Shown piece after piece: positions 5,720 to 11,712 of a stretch of DNA of 14,936 bases. The number at the start of each line of letters is the position of its first letter. Positions within the stretch are counted from its first letter, which is position 1. This stretch comes from an uncultured Clostridia bacterium (GTDB lineage Bacteria > Bacillota > Clostridia > Oscillospirales > Oscillospiraceae). Below the pieces are notes generated by a model. It saw only the letters and a program-made list of their open reading frames with translations, searched no databases and was not told the origin of the DNA. The DNA lies in the NCBI GenBank assembly GCA_945910975.1, contig CAMDZY010000018.1, positions 1 through 14,936 on the forward strand. The letters are read 5' to 3'. Made by a program: the position numbers and the translations under genes.

Positions 5720-8050
5720 TTAAAAGGTGGGTTTTACGTGCCAAATTTCGTCCGCGTACTGGCGGATGGTGCGGTCGGCGGAGAATTTGCCGGCGGACGC
5801 CACGTTCATCAGGCACTTGCGGCCGAAGGTGCGGCGGTCGCGGTAGTCGCGGTTGGCTTGCAGCTTGGCCTGCATATAAGAATCGTAGTCCTTGAGGGTG
5901 AAATAATGGTCGGGTCTGTGCCAGCTTGCGCCGTCCAGCAGCGCCGTGTGCAGTTCGCGCAGCTCGTCGTCGGTTTCCACCGTGCCGTCTACCAGCGTGT
6001 CAATGGCGCGGCGCAGGTGCGCATTGGATTCATAAATATCACGGCTGCGGTAGGTATTGCGGATGGCGTTGATCTCATCGACGCTGGCGCCGAACGGGTA
6101 GTTATTTTCCTCGCCTGCCTGCTCCATGATTTCGATGTTGGCGCCGTCGCGAGTGCCAAGCGTCACCGCGCCGTTGAGCATCAGCTTCATGTTGCCGGTG
6201 CCGGAGGCCTCTGTACCGGCAGGAGAGATTTGCTCGGAGATATCGGCAGCGGGGATGATCTTTTCGGCATAGGAGCAGTTGTAGTTCTGCACAAAGACGA
6301 CCTTCAATTTATCTGCAACTGCCGGATCGCTGTTGATCAGCTTTGCCACGCGGTTGATATAACGGATCGTCGCCTTGGCGCGGGCATAGCCGGGCGCAGA
6401 TTTTGCACCGAAAATAAAGGCGGTAGGCGTAAAGCCGGTCAAAGAGCCGTCCTTCAGGGACAGGTAAATGTCCATGATCGACAGGGCGTTCATCAGCTGC
6501 CGCTTGTACTCATGCAAGCGCTTGACCTGTACGTCAAAGATGAAGTTGGGGTCGATATCCACGCCCTCGTGCTCCTGAATAAAGTCGGCCAGCTGCAATT
6601 TTTTTGTATACTTAATGCCGTTGAAGCGGTCAATGGTGCGGCGGTCGATCATCGGCTTGAGCTGCTCCAGCTGATCCAGATCGCTGAGGAAGCCCTCGCC
6701 CACTTTGGCTTCGAGCAGCTCTGTCAATTCGGGGTTGCACAGGCCAAGCCAGCGGCGCGGCGTGATGCCGTTGGTCTTGTTCTGGAAGCGGTCAGGATAG
6801 ACGGCGAACCATTCCTTGAACAGGTCGTGCTTGAGGATCTCGGAGTGGATGGCTGCCACGCCATTGACGTAACTTGCAACATAAACCGACAAATTTGCCA
6901 TGTGCGCCGTGTTGTCCTTGACAATATACAGCTCCGGATGCTCGCTTTTCAGCTTTGCATCGATTTTCAGAATGATGTCCACGATTTCCGGCACAACAGA
7001 GCGCATCAGATCAAGGTTCCACTTCTCCAGCGCTTCGCTCATGACGGTGTGGTTTGTGTAGGAGAATGTGCGCTGTGCAACGTCAAATGCTTCGTCAAAG
7101 GACAAGCCTTCGTTTTGCAGCAGACGGATCAGTTCCGGGATGGACATGGCGGGGTGCGTGTCGTTGAGCTGAATGGCGTTCATCTCTGCAAAGTGGCGCA
7201 GGTCGCTGCCATAGTTCTCTTTATAGGTGCGCAGAATATCCTGCAACGACGCAGAAGAAATGACATACTGCTGCTTGACGCGCAGACGCTTGCCCTCATA
7301 GTTGGAATCGTTGGGGTAAAGCACGCGGGTGATGTCCTCGGCCTTGTTCTTCGCTTCCAGTGCGCGCTGATAGTCCTGCGCATTAAAGGCATCGAAGTCC
7401 AGCTCGTTGATGGCCTCGCACTGCCACAGACGCAGGGTGGCGATGTTGGACGTTTCGTAGCCGATGATCGGCACATCATAGGGCACCGCCAGAACGGTCT
7501 GGTCTGCAAATTCGATGGTGACGGCATGGTTGTAGCGGCGGAAGCTCCACGGATCGCCAAAGCGTGTCCAGTCGTCCGCCAACTCCTTTTGGTTGCCCTT
7601 TTCGTCGAAGCGCTGTTTAAACAGGCCAAATTTGTAGCGCAGGCCATAGCCTGTCAACGGCAAATTCTGCGTGGCGGCAGCGTCCATAAAGCAAGCAGCC
7701 AGACGGCCAAGGCCGCCATTGCCGAGTGCGGCGTCCTCAATTTCTTCCAGGCACGCCAGATCGACACCCTTTTTCATAAACAGTTCGTCCAGTTCGTCCA
7801 AAATTCCCAGATTATAGAGGTTGGAATACACCGAGCGGCCGATCAGATACTCGGCAGAGAAATAATAGGCCTGACGGCCGCTGTTGCGCGCCTTTTTCGA
7901 CTGTGTCCAAGTGTCGTTTATCTCCATCATCACAGCCTGGCCCAGTGCATCGTGGAACTGCTGCGCGGTGCAGGTTTCCAGCGTGGCATCATGATTATAC
8001 TTCAGCATTGCCTCTGTCCACTGAACTATACGGTTCGAGTCATAAGTCAT
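5720..8050 (-). CDS. glgP: glycogen/maltodextrin phosphorylase (GT35)
   Basis: 776 aa from the ATG at 8048-8050, with GGAG ten bases upstream. The in-frame reading extends 25 codons further, but no Shine-Dalgarno sequence supports it. The enzyme releases glucose 1-phosphate from the non-reducing end of alpha-1,4-glucans using phosphate and pyridoxal phosphate. Visible family blocks are 'GNGGLGRLAACFMDA' and 'GYGLRYKFGLFKQ' in the N-terminal domain, 'ALEKWNLDLM', 'NGITPRRWL', 'VKRLHEYKRQLMN', and 'EASGTGNMKLMLNGAVTLGT', where the Lys (about 622) carries the cofactor. 'GTRDGANIEI' follows. The length is on the short side but normal for bacterial enzymes. No glg biosynthesis genes are in the window. 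It has its own promoter, divergent from the infC operon. Whether it acts on glycogen or imported maltodextrin cannot be decided here. Confidence 0.96.
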   Translation of the reverse strand: MTYDSNRIVQWTEAMLKYNHDATLETCTAQQFHDALGQAVMMEINDTWTQSKKARNSGRQAYYFSAEYLIGRSVYSNLYNLGILDELDELFMKKGVDLACLEEIEDAALGNGGLGRLAACFMDAAATQNLPLTGYGLRYKFGLFKQRFDEKGNQKELADDWTRFGDPWSFRRYNHAVTIEFADQTVLAVPYDVPIIGYETSNIATLRLWQCEAINELDFDAFNAQDYQRALEAKNKAEDITRVLYPNDSNYEGKRLRVKQQYVISSASLQDILRTYKENYGSDLRHFAEMNAIQLNDTHPAMSIPELIRLLQNEGLSFDEAFDVAQRTFSYTNHTVMSEALEKWNLDLMRSVVPEIVDIILKIDAKLKSEHPELYIVKDNTAHMANLSVYVASYVNGVAAIHSEILKHDLFKEWFAVYPDRFQNKTNGITPRRWLGLCNPELTELLEAKVGEGFLSDLDQLEQLKPMIDRRTIDRFNGIKYTKKLQLADFIQEHEGVDIDPNFIFDVQVKRLHEYKRQLMNALSIMDIYLSLKDGSLTGFTPTAFIFGAKSAPGYARAKATIRYINRVAKLINSDPAVADKLKVVFVQNYNCSYAEKIIPAADISEQISPAGTEASGTGNMKLMLNGAVTLGTRDGANIEIMEQAGEENNYPFGASVDEINAIRNTYRSRDIYESNAHLRRAIDTLVDGTVETDDELRELHTALLDGASWHRPDHYFTLKDYDSYMQAKLQANRDYRDRRTFGRKCLMNVASAGKFSADRTIRQYADEIWHVKPTF

Positions 8051-8129
8051 ATCGAAAAATCTCCATTTATATAAAATAGTATGGGTCAAAAAGCAGTTTT
8101 GCCGACCCACTTTAAGCAAAATCATTTAT

Positions 8130-8158
8130 ATTATGCGCGATAGAGCGGAAAAATGCAA
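8130..8158 (-). promoter_or_regulatory. probable glgP promoter
   Basis: On the minus strand, -35 TTGCAT (8153-8158) and -10 CATAAT (8130-8135) are 17 bp apart, giving a leader of about 75 bases. The leader contains a short inverted repeat, TGGGTC/GACCCA (8082-8087 and 8104-8109), of unknown significance. This promoter is divergent from the infC promoter about 80 bp away. Confidence 0.6.
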
Positions 8159-8238
8159 GAGATTTGGCAAAATTTCTCCGTCGCAACACAAAAAAACTTT
8201 TCAAAGAAAAAAAATATTGTACAAAACAGAAAAAATAC

Positions 8239-8267
8239 TTGACACCGACTGTGCCCTATGCTAAAAT
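8239..8267 (+). promoter_or_regulatory. promoter of the infC-rpmI-rplT operon
   Basis: Perfect -35 TTGACA (8239-8244), a 17-bp spacer, and -10 TAAAAT (8262-8267). Transcription should start near 8274, about 145 bases before infC, leaving room for a structured leader. Confidence 0.92.
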
Positions 8268-8273
8268 AACTTG

Positions 8274-8395
8274 GTAAAACAAAGAAGGTTCGGCACACCT
8301 CACCTCCAGCCTACGGCAAAGAGGTTCACATCGTCCCGCGGGCAGATTTGCGCGCGGAGTCTGTACGCAGGTGCTGTCGGCAACTGCGTTTTTTT
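8274..8395 (+). promoter_or_regulatory. infC operon leader, probable L20-responsive attenuator
   Basis: A leader of about 120 bases ends in an intrinsic terminator upstream of the infC ribosome binding site, the arrangement of the Firmicutes L20 leader. A competing long-range helix is visible: CGGCACACCT (8291-8300) can pair with AGGTGCTGTCG (8369-8379) with one bulged C and one G-U pair. This would disrupt the terminator stem and act as an antiterminator. Control by L20, encoded last in the operon, is known for Bacillus subtilis infC and inferred here. I have not matched the leader to a covariance model. Confidence 0.7.
8365..8395 (+). terminator. leader terminator upstream of infC
   Basis: The stem ACGCAG (8365-8370) / CTGCGT (8384-8389) is extended inside by TGC/GCA across a G-A mismatch. 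A run of seven T (8389-8395) follows directly. It lies before any coding sequence, so it acts as an attenuator rather than an end-of-operon terminator. Confidence 0.85.
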
Positions 8396-8419
8396 ATTTG
8401 TAAACGGAGGTGTTTCCCC

Positions 8420-8938
8420 ATCGCTAAATTAGAACATCAGCTCAATGGCGAGATTCGTGACAAAGAGGTTCGGGTCATCGGCAGCGACGGTACCATGCTG
8501 GGCATCATGTCCGGTGTGCAAGCGTTGGAAATGGCCGAGCAGCAGGAATTAGATCTGGTGAAGATTTCTCCCAACGCCGTTCCGCCCGTGTGCAAAATCA
8601 TGGACTACGGTAAGTTCCGTTTCGATCAGATGAAGAAAGAAAAGGAAGCCCGGAAGAATCAACGCACCGTAGAGGTCAAAGAGATTCGCATGTCCCCCGG
8701 CATCGACACCAATGATTTCAACGTAAAAATGAAAAACGCCATTCGTTTTCTCAGTGACGGCAACCGGGTGAAGGTTTCTGTGCGGTTCCGCGGCCGCGAA
8801 ATGGCACATACCGACATTGGGGAAAAGCTGCTGGTCAAATTCGGCGAAGGTTGCGCTGAGGTGGCCAACGTGGACAAAAATCCCAAGCTCGACGGGCGCT
8901 TTATGACCATGTTCCTCAGCCCCAAAAACGGCAAATAA
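8420..8938 (+). CDS. infC: translation initiation factor IF-3, AUC start codon
   Basis: 172 aa. IF3 binds the 30S subunit, prevents premature 50S joining and rejects non-canonical start codons. The sequence matches IF3 throughout: N-domain 'LNGEIRDKEVRVIGSDGTMLGIM', linker block 'PPVCKIMDYGKFRFDQ' (55-70), and C-domain with 'VEVKEIRMSPGIDTNDF' and 'VRFRGREMAH'. No ATG, GTG or TTG lies in frame between GGAGG (8406-8410) and the conserved N terminus. The only well-spaced codon is ATC at 8420-8422, nine bases after the ribosome binding site, giving an N terminus I(M)-A-K like other IF3 proteins. The TTG at 8348 is rejected because it lies upstream of the leader terminator. An AUC start would let IF3 repress its own synthesis. 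First gene of the infC-rpmI-rplT operon. Confidence 0.96.
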   Translation: MAKLEHQLNGEIRDKEVRVIGSDGTMLGIMSGVQALEMAEQQELDLVKISPNAVPPVCKIMDYGKFRFDQMKKEKEARKNQRTVEVKEIRMSPGIDTNDFNVKMKNAIRFLSDGNRVKVSVRFRGREMAHTDIGEKLLVKFGEGCAEVANVDKNPKLDGRFMTMFLSPKNGK

Positions 8939-8974
8939 ATCATCAACGCTTATCATACGGAAGGAGTTACCAAT

Positions 8975-9172
8975 ATGCCTAAGCTCAAGACGCACAGCGG
9001 TGCGAAGAAAAGATTCAATCTGACCAAAACCGGCAAAGTTAAGCGCGCTCACGCTTTCAAAAGCCACATCCTCACCAAGAAAGACACCAAGCGTACCCGT
9101 CGCCTGAGAAGCACGACCTACGCAGATGTCACCAACCAGGAAGCCATCAAAAAGATGATTCCTTACAAATAA
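8975..9172 (+). CDS. rpmI: 50S ribosomal protein L35
   Basis: 65 aa, full length. The small, very basic protein begins 'MPKLKTHSGAKKRFNLT' and continues 'GKVKRAHAFKSHILTKK', typical of L35, a component of the large ribosomal subunit. GGAAGGAG precedes the ATG. It lies 36 bases after infC and 21 bases before rplT, in the conserved three-gene operon, and should share the leader control. Confidence 0.97.
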   Translation: MPKLKTHSGAKKRFNLTKTGKVKRAHAFKSHILTKKDTKRTRRLRSTTYADVTNQEAIKKMIPYK

Positions 9173-9193
9173 TCGGAACAGGAGGATTTACAA

Positions 9194-9547
9194 ATGGCAA
9201 GAGTAAAAGGCGCAATGATGACGCGCAAAAGAAGAAATAAAACCCTGAAGCTGGCAAAGTCCTACTGGGGTTCTAAGAGCACGCACTTTAAAATGGCTAA
9301 GCAGGCCGTTAAGAAGTCTGCTGTGTATGCATACACCGGCCGCAAGCTGAAGAAGAGAGATTTCCGCAGACTGTGGATCACCCGTATCTCCGCAGCGGTG
9401 AAGCCCCTCGGCATGAACTATTCCACCTTTATGAACGGTCTGAAGAAGGCCGGCATCGAGATGAACCGCAAGTCCCTGTCCGAGATGGCCATCCACGACA
9501 GCGTTGCATTTGCAAAGCTGGTTGACGCAGCAAAGGCCGCTCTTTAA
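9194..9547 (+). CDS. rplT: 50S ribosomal protein L20
   Basis: 117 aa, full length. It starts 'MARVKGAMMTRKRRNK' with the basic N-terminal extension that threads into 23S rRNA. It continues 'LKLAKSYWGSKS' and the highly conserved 'KRDFRRLWITRISAAVKPLG', and ends '...FAKLVDAAKAAL'. L20 is an early-assembly protein that in Firmicutes also binds the infC leader and lowers operon expression when in excess. It is preceded by ACAGGAGGA. A hairpin terminator follows. Confidence 0.98.
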   Translation: MARVKGAMMTRKRRNKTLKLAKSYWGSKSTHFKMAKQAVKKSAVYAYTGRKLKKRDFRRLWITRISAAVKPLGMNYSTFMNGLKKAGIEMNRKSLSEMAIHDSVAFAKLVDAAKAAL

Positions 9548-9562
9548 TTTATATAGGTACAC

Positions 9563-9608
9563 AAGGGGCTGTCCCGACACAATGTGTTTGGGTGCAGCCC
9601 TTTCGCTT
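9563..9608 (+). terminator. infC-rpmI-rplT operon terminator
   Basis: AAGGGGCTG (9563-9571) pairs with CAGCCCTTT (9595-9603), with one G-U pair. Inner CCC/GGG and ACACA/TGTGT pairs extend the helix. The T-rich tail TTTCGCTTT is imperfect, so some readthrough into the HAD gene 11 bases downstream is possible. Confidence 0.75.
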
Positions 9609-9614
9609 TGAGAT

Positions 9615-10451
9615 ATGGACAACATTCGATTGATCGCGCTGGATTTGGACGGCACGCTGCTGGACAGTCAAAAGCAGCTGAGCCGCAAAAATGCAGCCGC
9701 ATTAGAACAGGCCGCCGCTATGGGAATCGCCATCGTTCCCACAACCGGCCGCTTTTTTAAGGGTATGCCGGAGGTCATTCAGGCACTCCCCTATCTGCGC
9801 TATGCCATCACGATGAACGGCGCGGAAATTTATGACGTAAAACGTCAGATTGCGCTGAGCCGGGAGGAAATTCCAGTTGCGCAGGCGGTTGCGCTTATGG
9901 ATTATCTTGACGACTATCCGGTGATTTATGACTGCTACATGGACAGCCGGGGCTGGATGACTGCTTCGATGCAGGAGCAGGCCGAACAATTCACCGACAA
10001 TCCGCACTATCAAAAAATGCTGCGCACTCTGCGCACGCCTGTGCCGGGGCTGAAAACATTTTTGCTGGAACGGAACCGGAGCGTACAAAAGGTGCAGTTT
10101 TTTGTAAAGGACTTGCAGTTGCGGGAGTGGCTCATGCAGGAGCTGCCACAGCGTTTTCCTGCGCTGTCCGTTTCCAGCTCTTTGGAAAATAACGTAGAAA
10201 TCAACAGCGCCAATGCAACCAAAGGGTACGCGCTCCAAACCTTGGCCACCGAGCTGGGGCTTTCGCTTTCCCAGACCATGGCGATCGGCGACGGGCTAAA
10301 CGACTTGTCGATGATTTGCACCGCCGGAATCGGTGTGGCGATGGGTAACGCCTGTCCCGCTGTGAAAGCTGCCGCAAAAGCGCACACGACCTCCTGCGAT
10401 GAGGATGGTGTGGCCGCAGCGATTGCACAATATTGTCTGAATGCAACGTAA
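9615..10451 (+). CDS. Cof-type HAD-IIB sugar/nucleotide phosphatase
   Basis: 278 aa. All four haloacid dehalogenase motifs are intact: motif I 'DLDGTLLD' with nucleophile Asp10 and Asp12, motif II Thr44 in 'PTTGR', motif III Lys203 in 'NATKGYAL', and motif IV 'GDGLNDLSM' with Asp226 and Asp230. The cap domain (about 85-190) is of the large alpha/beta type, placing it in the Cof/YidA branch. Such enzymes dephosphorylate sugar phosphates, flavin or PLP-related substrates, and the substrate cannot be told from sequence. The start is slightly uncertain: only a weak GAG precedes the ATG, which lies directly after the rplT terminator hairpin. The ATG at 9615 gives the family's usual N terminus, so I keep it. 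Confidence 0.9.
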   Translation: MDNIRLIALDLDGTLLDSQKQLSRKNAAALEQAAAMGIAIVPTTGRFFKGMPEVIQALPYLRYAITMNGAEIYDVKRQIALSREEIPVAQAVALMDYLDDYPVIYDCYMDSRGWMTASMQEQAEQFTDNPHYQKMLRTLRTPVPGLKTFLLERNRSVQKVQFFVKDLQLREWLMQELPQRFPALSVSSSLENNVEINSANATKGYALQTLATELGLSLSQTMAIGDGLNDLSMICTAGIGVAMGNACPAVKAAAKAHTTSCDEDGVAAAIAQYCLNAT

Positions 10452-10483
10452 ACCCCCGCAACCTGTATGGGTTGCAGGGGTTT
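10450..10483. terminator. terminator between convergent HAD and DUF134-NifX genes
   Basis: AAACCCC-C-GCAACC (10450-10463) pairs with GGTTGC-A-GGGGTTT (10470-10483) with one C-A mismatch and a six-base loop. It overlaps the HAD stop and lies six bases from the opposing stop. The tails are short on both strands, so efficiency may be moderate. Confidence 0.65.
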
Positions 10484-10488
10484 GTGAA

Positions 10489-11256
10489 TCAATGATTGCC
10501 GCAGGAACCGCCGCAGCCGTGTGTGCCGCAGGTGTGCGCTCCGTCGGCGTGATTGTGCTCATGATGAGAGCATTTGACATCGGGGTTGAAGTCCAGCGTG
10601 CCGGCAAGCAGCGCCTTCACGGCTTCGTCTGCACTGCCGCTGACGCCGCCATAGAGCCGGATCCCGGCATTTGCCAGCGCAGTCTGTGCGCCGCCGCCAA
10701 TGCCGCCGCAAATCAGCACGTCCACGTGGAGCGCCTGCAAGATCCCGGCCAGTGCGCCATGGCCGCTGCCATTGGTGCTGACTACCTCGCTGGCGGTAAT
10801 TTTGCCATCTGTGACATCATAGAGCTTAAATTGCTCGGTGTGACCAAAGTGTTGGAAGATTTGTCCGTTTTCATAGGTTACTGCGATCGTCATAATATCC
10901 TCTCCTTTTGATGCATTGGGGATTCGCTTTTTATAGCAGTCGTGCCTTGGGCAGGCGCTGTTGAAGCCGTCGCAAAGGCGGTAATCGCCGCCCTCAATGC
11001 GCAAAGGCAGACCGTCTACAAGGGCATCGGCGATTTTTTCCCGCGCGGTTTCGTATATTTTCTGAACGGTTGTCCGTGCAACGTCCAGTCGCCCGGCGCA
11101 TTCCTCCTGAGAAAGCCCCGCCTTGTCCATCAGCCGAATCACCTCAAATTCATCGACCGTTAGCACAACCGATGCCTTTCCGTCGGCATCCTGCGGGCAA
11201 AACGTCAGCGTTTGCGGCAAATGGCAGACGCGGCGGCATTTTGTCGGTCTGGGCAT
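10489..11256 (-). CDS. DUF134 helix-turn-helix / NifX-like cofactor-binding fusion protein
   Basis: 255 aa from the ATG at 11254-11256, preceded by AGGGGGTGA. An in-frame extension runs into the promoter and is rejected. Residues 1 to about 108 are a DUF134 domain: 'MPRPTKCRRVC', an acidic 'TVDEFEVIRLMDKAGLSQEE', and a sigma-70 region 4-like helix-turn-helix 'AGRLDVARTTVQKIY' (54-68). Cysteines C95, C102 and C107 follow. Residues about 122-225 match the dinitrogenase iron-molybdenum cofactor-binding family (NifX/NifB C-terminal type), with 'FQHFGHTEQFKLYDV' and 'VLICGGIGGGA'. Residues 229-255 are a His/Cys-rich tail. No nif genes are present, so a regulatory or iron-sulfur/metal-sensing role is more likely than nitrogen fixation. 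It has its own promoter overlapped by a large palindrome, consistent with autoregulation. Ligand unknown. Confidence 0.88.
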   Translation of the reverse strand: MPRPTKCRRVCHLPQTLTFCPQDADGKASVVLTVDEFEVIRLMDKAGLSQEECAGRLDVARTTVQKIYETAREKIADALVDGLPLRIEGGDYRLCDGFNSACPRHDCYKKRIPNASKGEDIMTIAVTYENGQIFQHFGHTEQFKLYDVTDGKITASEVVSTNGSGHGALAGILQALHVDVLICGGIGGGAQTALANAGIRLYGGVSGSADEAVKALLAGTLDFNPDVKCSHHEHNHADGAHTCGTHGCGGSCGNH

Positions 11257-11280
11257 CGCGTCACCCCCTTTTTCATAAGC

Positions 11281-11309
11281 ATCATAGCACGATTTATGGC
11301 ATATGTCAA
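11281..11309 (-). promoter_or_regulatory. sigma-A promoter of the DUF134-NifX gene
   Basis: On the minus strand, a perfect -35 TTGACA (11304-11309), 17-bp spacer and -10 TATGAT (11281-11286). Transcription would start about 18 bases before the start codon. The -35 and most of the spacer lie inside one arm of the inverted repeat at 11292-11336. Confidence 0.85.
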
Positions 11310-11336
11310 CAATATTTTTTGACATATGCCATAAAT
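11292..11336. repeat. 18-bp perfect inverted repeat, probable operator
   Basis: Arm 11292-11309 (ATTTATGGCATATGTCAA) is exactly complementary to 11319-11336 around a nine-base AT-rich centre. Each arm is itself a near-palindrome (TGGCATATGTCA), so the element looks like two tandem dimer sites. It overlaps the promoter of the DUF134-NifX gene, starting 36 bases upstream of the ATG. No T-run follows on the minus strand, so it looks more like an operator than a trxA terminator. Confidence 0.8.
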
Positions 11337-11340
11337 AATA

Positions 11341-11652
11341 TTACTGTGAAACCATTTGCAAAATTTGTTCCTTCGAGCGTGCGCCGACGGAAGTGTTGAC
11401 AACCTTACCGTCCTTCAAAACCAGCAGCGTGGGGATGCTCATCACGCCATACTGTGCGGCCAGTTCCTTTTGCTCGTCTACGTTGACCTTGCCAACCTTG
11501 ATGTCGGTGCGCTCGTGTGCAATTTCATCGATGATGGGGCTGACCATCCGGCAAGGGCCGCACCAGCTTGCCCAAAAGTCCAGAAGGACGGGTTTGGAAG
11601 AATTTAAAACCTCGGACGGGAAATTTTGCTCTGTAATTTGAATTGCTGACAT
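11341..11652 (-). CDS. trxA: thioredoxin
   Basis: 103 aa, full length. The thioredoxin fold is clear: 'VLLDFWASWCGPCRMVSPIIDEIA' with the redox-active WCGPC, then 'VGKVNVDEQKELAAQYGVMSIPTLLVLKDG' containing the conserved cis-Pro in 'SIPT'. It reduces disulfides in cytoplasmic proteins. Its start is preceded by AAGGAGG. It lies 60 bases after the SLH-protein gene and immediately upstream of the palindromic operator of the DUF134-NifX gene, all on the same strand. I see no convincing promoter of its own, so it may be co-transcribed from upstream. No thioredoxin reductase gene is adjacent. Confidence 0.96.
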   Translation of the reverse strand: MSAIQITEQNFPSEVLNSSKPVLLDFWASWCGPCRMVSPIIDEIAHERTDIKVGKVNVDEQKELAAQYGVMSIPTLLVLKDGKVVNTSVGARSKEQILQMVSQ

Positions 11653-11667
11653 TGTGTGTCCTCCTTA

Positions 11668-11706
11668 CGATTCCGCGAATCGGGCAGCCCCGTTTGGGGT
11701 TGCCCG
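11668..11706 (-). terminator. two adjoining hairpins between the SLH gene and trxA
   Basis: CGGGCAGCCCC (11681-11691) pairs with GGGGTTGCCCG (11696-11706) around a four-base loop. Beside it, sharing two bases, is CGATTC-CGC-GAATCG (11668-11682). On the minus strand neither is followed by a T-run. The pair may be a weak terminator or an mRNA-processing or stability element rather than a strong stop. Confidence 0.4.
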
Positions 11707-11712
11707 GTTGTT

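Noticed and set aside
5738..8074. 778-codon open frame on the plus strand, antisense to almost all of glgP
   Set aside because: It mirrors a clear, conserved phosphorylase. It has no ribosome binding site and no recognisable domain. Long stop-free antisense frames are common opposite GC-rich, biased coding sequence.
8082..8109. TGGGTC/GACCCA inverted repeat in the glgP leader
   Set aside because: Only 6 bp with a 16-base loop and no U-run or overlap with promoter elements. Too weak to call a regulatory site.
8348..8419. N-terminal extension of infC from the TTG at 8348
   Set aside because: It would translate through the leader terminator, lies upstream of the GGAGG, and encodes residues absent from IF3 proteins.
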